64,000 nucleotides of DNA from an uncultured Desulfomonile sp. (GTDB taxonomy: Bacteria; Desulfobacterota; Desulfomonilia; Desulfomonilales; Desulfomonilaceae). The notes under the pieces are model-generated. The model was given only the letters and a program-made list of their open reading frames with translations, searched no databases and was not told the origin of the DNA. Position numbers and translations under genes: made by a program. Below are positions 60,508 through 64,000 of the stretch, piece after piece (position 1 is the stretch's first letter; the number at the start of each line of letters is the position of its first letter). Location: positions 1-64,000 of the forward strand of contig CAJBEZ010000022.1 in assembly GCA_903952205.1 (NCBI GenBank), in the 5' to 3' direction.

Positions 60508-60687
60508 ATGAATCAACCATCCTATGAAATTTGTGCCAGAATTCGTATCCCGGTAAGTCAAGAAGAAGGTGAAATCGTAGATGTATTTGAAACTCAAAAT
60601 GGTGACTGGGAATACACAGTGATTTGTAACGATGGGCGAGAAGTTACCGTCTATGAATCAGAAATATCCTGCATCTGTTCAAGATGA
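60508..60687 (+). CDS. Small cytoplasmic protein, unknown
   Basis: A 59-residue frame, MNQPSYEICARIRIPVSQEE with VDVFETQNGDWEYTVICNDG, REVTVYESEISCICSR. The order of short beta strands and the ending ESEI resemble small SH3-like proteins, though no family is assigned. TAGGAGAAAG is about 15 bases upstream, further than usual. It overlaps the end of the opposite-strand gene by 9 bases. It is plausible but unproven. Confidence 0.45.
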   Translation: MNQPSYEICARIRIPVSQEEGEIVDVFETQNGDWEYTVICNDGREVTVYESEISCICSR

Positions 60688-60900
60688 CGAGGGGGATGTT
60701 ACAAATCTGATCCAAAGTTTAGGGCCATGTTGTTCGGTATAGTCCAATGACATTTTATTTTGTCTCAAAAATCCAGAAGGAATGAGCTGAAGGGGCTGAT
60801 TATAGGAAGCGGAGGAACCCCCAAAAGCTAACGAAATATCTTTGGGAGTGGTGGCAACCATGGCGCAATTACTGTAATAAATAGCCATTTGCCTGGACAT
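60679..60900 (-). CDS. Possible DUF3467-like small protein
   Basis: A 73-residue frame beginning MSRQMAIYYSNCAMVATTPK and continuing DISLAFGGSS. YYSN-x-AMV...TP.DISL.FG resembles the core of DUF3467 proteins, but the rest does not fit well, and it may be a shortened or drifting copy. CCCAGGATC precedes the ATG. It is convergent with the 59-residue plus-strand frame. Confidence 0.4.
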   Translation of the reverse strand: MSRQMAIYYSNCAMVATTPKDISLAFGGSSASYNQPLQLIPSGFLRQNKMSLDYTEQHGPKLWIRFVTSPSSS

Positions 60901-61111
60901 GATCCTGGGAAGTTGTCCTGGCCTATCTTCTTGGACGTTCTCCGTAGTTTCTTGAGCCTCTTTGTCTATCTCTCATTCCTCCTTGGATCTGACCATCTAA
61001 TACCACTTTAAACTCATTCAAAACATGATACCGCTGGAAAAAAGAAGCCACAAAGAATATAGTCCCGCATAAAAAGGCAGCGTTTAATTTATTACCGAAC
61101 GAGAATAACTC

Positions 61112-61207
61112 ATGGATTCTTTGAGTAGACGTCTTCGTCTTTTCTTAATCGTGATGTCATCGATCATGGTCGTTTCTGCTATTGGGCTTATGAGGATATC
61201 AAGATAA
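61112..61207 (+). pseudogene. Fragment of a K+ channel N-terminus
   Basis: The frame encodes MDSLSRRLRLFLIVMSSIMV, then VSAIGLMRISR and stop: a positively charged start and one membrane helix. The end SAIGLM-x-I resembles the first helix of two-TM channel proteins, such as the one at 44519-45526 (GTLGYMLIEK). The pore and RCK regions are missing. It is a likely truncated remnant 40 bases before the PAS-GGDEF gene. Confidence 0.35.
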
Positions 61208-61248
61208 CATCTCAGCTCAAATCCAATTTGTCGGGAGGATAACTACTA

Positions 61249-62151
61249 ATGGAGATAAGCACTGATTCTTTTTCATACATCGTTGATAACCTGTACGACG
61301 GTTTGTACGTTGTTGATAATGACCGCACGATAACCTACTGGAATAAGGCTGCTGAGCGAATATCCGGATTCAGCGCCGAAGAGGTTGTTGGAAGAAAATG
61401 CTCGGATAACATACTGACTCATGTTGACGCAGAAGGCGAAAGTCTTTGTCTTGGGAATTGTCCCCTAGCCAAGGGCATTCAGGATGGAGCGCCTCGGGAG
61501 GCTGAAGTTTACATGCATCACAAAGATGGACACAGAGTTCCGGTGTCGTGTCGATTTGGAGTGATGAGGGGCGCCGATGGCAAGATAATGGGAGGAGTTG
61601 AGTTATTCACAGACATCACAGGCAGGGAAGCTCGGGAAATCAAAATCAAAGAACTTGAAAAAATGGCCATGCTTGACAGGCTGACTCAACTTCCCAACAG
61701 AAACTTCATTGATAAGCAAATCGAAAGACGATTTGAGGAACTCCGACTTCACGGGATACCTTTTGGGGTTCTTTTCATGGACATAGACCATTTTAAGAAA
61801 TTTAACGACACATACGGTCATGACGTCGGTGATCTTGTCCTAAAGTTTGTCGCCAAGACCATGACTGGCTCTACCCGCTCTTCTGACGTGTTCGGTCGTT
61901 GGGGCGGAGAAGAGTTTATAGGGATATTATTAAATCTAACCAGAGAGGATTTGGAAATTCTAGCCAATAGAGTGAGGTTTCTTATACAAGATTCTTACAT
62001 TATCCATGGGGATCAGAAGTTGAACGTCACAATTTCCATCGGAGCGACTCTAGCTAAAGCCGAGGATACGACCGAGAGCCTTTTGAAAAGAGCGGACGAG
62101 CTTCTATACCAAAGTAAATCGGACGGAAGAAATCGTGTGACTGTGGGTTAG
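61249..62151 (+). CDS. PAS-GGDEF diguanylate cyclase
   Basis: A 300-residue signalling enzyme. A PAS domain (residues 8-125, YIVDNLYDGLYVVDNDRTIT, YWNKAAERISGFSAEEVVGR) contains a cysteine-rich loop, CSDNILTHVDAEGESLCLGN, then CPL. A GGDEF domain (residues 140-300) follows with LTQLPNRNFID, FMDIDHFKKFNDTYGHDVGD and the catalytic RWGGEEF near 222. It should make c-di-GMP in response to a signal at the PAS Cys cluster. GGGAGGATAACTAC precedes the ATG. No membrane segment is present. Confidence 0.92.
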   Translation: MEISTDSFSYIVDNLYDGLYVVDNDRTITYWNKAAERISGFSAEEVVGRKCSDNILTHVDAEGESLCLGNCPLAKGIQDGAPREAEVYMHHKDGHRVPVSCRFGVMRGADGKIMGGVELFTDITGREAREIKIKELEKMAMLDRLTQLPNRNFIDKQIERRFEELRLHGIPFGVLFMDIDHFKKFNDTYGHDVGDLVLKFVAKTMTGSTRSSDVFGRWGGEEFIGILLNLTREDLEILANRVRFLIQDSYIIHGDQKLNVTISIGATLAKAEDTTESLLKRADELLYQSKSDGRNRVTVG

Positions 62152-62247
62152 ACAAAAAAAGCTGCGCTGTGATAAGTGCGGGGGGCGCCCGTGACTAGTT
62201 TGGCCAACTTTGACTCTGGCATAGTCATGTCTCTACGGGAAAGCAGT

Positions 62248-62460
62248 TTAAGGCGAAAGGATATTGGGGCGCTTTCCACTTAGATTCTTCTCAATCTCCC
62301 GTAATCCTTCACTTTGTCGAAGGATCTTTCCGGGACCTAAACTCTTACCCTCAGCAGCCTCAAATTCGGCCACCTTACTGCGCATTTTGTTCAACTCATC
62401 GATAAGCTCTTGGTTTTGCCTTGGTCTTGCATGAAGGAAAACCTCGGAGTGGAAAACCAT
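62248..62460 (-). pseudogene. Remnant of a PAS sensor-kinase N-terminus
   Basis: About 70 codons with QNQELIDELNKMRSKVAEFE, a heptad coiled coil that typically precedes the first PAS domain of sensor kinases (compare the common ...ELIDEL..LR..VAELE.). It stops soon after and no PAS domain follows on this strand. It is the 3'-most piece of the decayed kinase region. Confidence 0.35.
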
Positions 62461-62498
62461 TGATATACTAAAATAGGATTTTCCACTCGATTTAAGGT

Positions 62499-63445
62499 TT
62501 AATCACTATCCAACACGGAACGCGACTGGTTCAGGAGTTCCTCTATCGCAAAAGGCTTATGCAAAAAGCCCTTAACAGGAGGATGGATCTCCTTATGTAA
62601 CTCATATTCCGGAGCATAGCCACTGGCTATAAGCACTTTGACTGATGGGTCGATCTTTACCAGTTTCATCAGACAGTCTCTGCCGGACATCTCCGGCATG
62701 AGAAGATCCAGAACCACCAGAGATATTTCTTCTCTTCTGGACCGATAGATTCCAGGGCTTCTCTTCCATTGGCGGCCATAATGACCGTGTAACCAGCGCT
62801 TGACCCTTTTGGGCTGTTGTCTGCGACAAATTGGTTTCAGAAGGCGCTCCGAAGAGTTCGTTAACCAACCGATTCCCTGTGATAACTCGGCATTCCGGAT
62901 CGAGACCTATCCAGACCATTGCTGGAATGGCGTTCAAAATGGTTGAGAGTTCCTCTTTTCGCTGACGTAATTCCTCCTCAATCCGCTTCCGTTCGGTGAT
63001 TTCGGAGATAACCCCGACCGTCCCCGTATGATTTCCTTTCGCATCTTTGATACCCCTCGGGATGATAGCGGCCAATAACTGAGTCCGACATGTAGCAGTT
63101 GGCCAAGCCCTTGTCAGTCCGGCGAATGATATCCCTGCATAGTCGGCAGAAGTTGCTGGGCCTGGTTATCGGCTTGCCGTCGGTATGCGTGATGATGGAG
63201 GCGACTCCAGCGGCTTGGGCAAACTGGTCCTGTAGCCTCTGAATGTCCTCAATATTGAAAAGCTCATCGAACTCGATGCAATTGGCCTGGTCCAGCGGAC
63301 CAGTTAGAGCGACAATGCGTTTTTCGAGAAACTCTTCCGCTTTCTTGCGGTCCGTAATGTTGGTGATATGTCCGGTCCAAACCACATCACCATTATCCAT
63401 TTGGGTTGGACTGGATTCAACTCTTATCCAGCGGATGTCCCCCCT
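62499..63445 (-). pseudogene. Decayed hybrid sensor kinase: PAS-PocR-PAS-(kinase lost)-receiver
   Basis: Read on the minus strand in successive frames. First is a PAS end (IRWIRVESSPTQMDNGDVVW, TGHITNITDRKKAEE), then the start of a PocR sensor domain (FDELFNIEDIQRLQDQFAQA, NFCRLCRDIIRRT), cut after CYMSDSVIG. Next, in another frame, come a second PAS end and a linker (GTVGVISEITERKRIEEELR) and a third PAS start (LSTILNAIPAMVWIG). A receiver domain follows in further frames, ending with VVLDLLMPEMSGRDCLMKLV and KPFAIEELLNQSRSVLDSD. The histidine kinase core and the rest of PocR are missing. At least two frameshifts and two internal deletions are needed, so it is not functional. Confidence 0.7.
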
Positions 63446-63845
63446 GAACTATGGCTCGGCCTTCCCAATTGGACAAAACTAATTTGTGAAACAATTCAAA
63501 ATAAAATGAATTAACAGAAATTGTTCCCTAAAAATCGACCACTATTCGGTTTTACGGTTCACACGTTACCGTGTTAGAGTCGGACTTTTTGCATGCAAAT
63601 ATGTAAGGCGCAGACTTATCTAATCCAATATTATTACTTTCTGCAATTTCAGAAAAATTGTGATACTCGATGGTTAAGTCTAGGCTTACATAAGCCAAGA
63701 TTGGCGTCAAGAGAAGATCACATTGTCCTTTAAATCCCAGACCACCTCTGCAATGACAGCGGTAACCAGAGGCGCCCAACAAACCAACTGATAAGTCTCT
63801 TCAATCCTTCGATACCCCCCGACCGTGTTCCATGGCGCCCGCCTC
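63446..63845. other. Non-coding 400-bp gap
   Basis: No credible gene between the truncated kinase remnant and the receiver-domain gene at the window end. It is AT-rich, with scattered short frames and no repeats of note other than a chance 15-mer (63462-63476). Confidence 0.4.
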
Positions 63846-64000
63846 TTAATCTTCATCAATAATCTCCCGGATCTTCTCGATGAGTTGTGGGGTATCAAAC
63901 GGCTTAGCGATAAGCCCTTTAGCCCCAATCTCCTTCAAATCCGCCTCGATTTCAGAGTTAAAAGCCTCACTTGCGATAAGGACCCTGACATTAGGGTCCA
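63846..64000 (-). CDS. Receiver domain C-terminus, cut by window edge
   Basis: The frame enters from the right edge and ends at TAA (63848-63846). It gives about 50 residues: DPNVRVLIASEAFNSEIEAD, then GAKGLIAKPFDTPQLIEKI, a typical receiver-domain half with the conserved Lys in AKPF, ending EIIDED. It is probably the last part of a response regulator or hybrid kinase. Whether the complete gene is intact cannot be seen. It resembles, but is not identical to, the receiver end of the decayed kinase at 62499. Confidence 0.75.
   Translation of the reverse strand, partial: DPNVRVLIASEAFNSEIEADLKEIGAKGLIAKPFDTPQLIEKIREIIDED

Noticed and set aside
60255-60509. An 84-codon minus-strand frame after the antitoxin gene
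   Set aside because: No recognised family and no ribosome site; kept only as an unassigned stretch.
7985-63476. A 15-bp identity (TTCCCAATTGGACAA) at 7985-7999 and 63462-63476
   Set aside because: A 15-mer match is near chance expectation for 64 kb, the core is palindromic, and similarity does not extend beyond it.
1-64000. CRISPR arrays, rRNA genes, additional insertion sequences
   Set aside because: No regularly spaced direct repeats, no rRNA-like stretch and no second transposase were seen.

Overview
The window reads as chromosome of a strictly anaerobic, sulfate-reducing or syntrophic deltaproteobacterium (Desulfobacterota; Desulfomonile/Syntrophobacterales-like). This is inferred from gene content, not from a database match. 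The pointers are: a CooC/AcsF-type maturation ATPase beside folD and a DUF3786 protein (Wood-Ljungdahl context), a two-subunit-type methylmalonyl-CoA mutase chain with epimerase and biotinyl carrier, an NfnAB-type bifurcating transhydrogenase, ResB/CcsA (system II) cytochrome c maturation, FmdB zinc ribbons, and a HesB-like selenoprotein read through an in-frame TGA.

Layout. 0-0.36 kb: truncated IS1380 transposase. 0.6-3.4 kb: orotate PRTase-like gene, rpsU with a long leader, and a rhodanese/isoprenylcysteine-methyltransferase-like membrane protein. 3.4-7.6 kb (minus): operon recD2 - pfkB-type kinase - HAD phosphatase. 7.6-10.4 kb: decayed stretch, NifA-family sigma-54 activator, operator-like palindrome, small secreted protein. 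10.5-18.0 kb (minus): nagZ, ccsA/resB, methylmalonyl-CoA mutase, old-yellow-enzyme reductase, biotinyl carrier, epimerase. 18.0-20.8 kb: FmdB, HExxH protein, a 29-residue AURKAIP1/COX24-like basic protein, then Rrf2 regulator and cysteine synthase on plus. 21-27.5 kb: FG-GAP protein, B12/radical-SAM protein, UPF0280, YfcE phosphodiesterase, HIT, LapA-like, ribF. 27.5-32.3 kb (minus): folD, cooC, DUF3786, serA. 32.6-39.3 kb: helical protein, coaE, cupin, methyltransferase and two adenylate-forming ligases. 39.4-41 kb (minus): FmdB, HesB selenoprotein, secreted thioredoxin-like protein. 41-50.7 kb: duplicated-domain secreted protein, K+ channel, 5'-nucleotidase-like protein, tsaD, hpt, nfnAB. 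51-59.5 kb: SGNH/TPR protein, proS, radical-SAM protein, plsB, tRNA-Pro(GGG).

From the tRNA to the window end (59.5-64 kb) the character changes: a toxin-antitoxin pair, small orphan frames, a K+ channel fragment, a PAS-GGDEF protein, and pieces of PAS/PocR/receiver hybrid kinases with frameshifts and internal deletions. This looks like an accessory, decaying stretch behind a tRNA gene.

How genes work together. Mutase, epimerase and biotinyl carrier belong to the propionyl-CoA/succinyl-CoA route. FolD, CooC and DUF3786 fit the methyl and carbonyl branches of CO2/acetyl-CoA metabolism. NfnAB balances ferredoxin, NADH and NADPH. CcsA and ResB deliver haem to periplasmic c-type cytochromes. The selenoprotein, Rrf2 regulator and cysteine synthase all concern sulfur/selenium or Fe-S metabolism, but they are not physically one operon. 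No single wholly novel multi-gene system stands out. The best leads are the selenoprotein with its own promoter and palindrome, the 29-residue COX24-like gene, the rpsU leader with SD/anti-SD repeats, and several unusual architectures.
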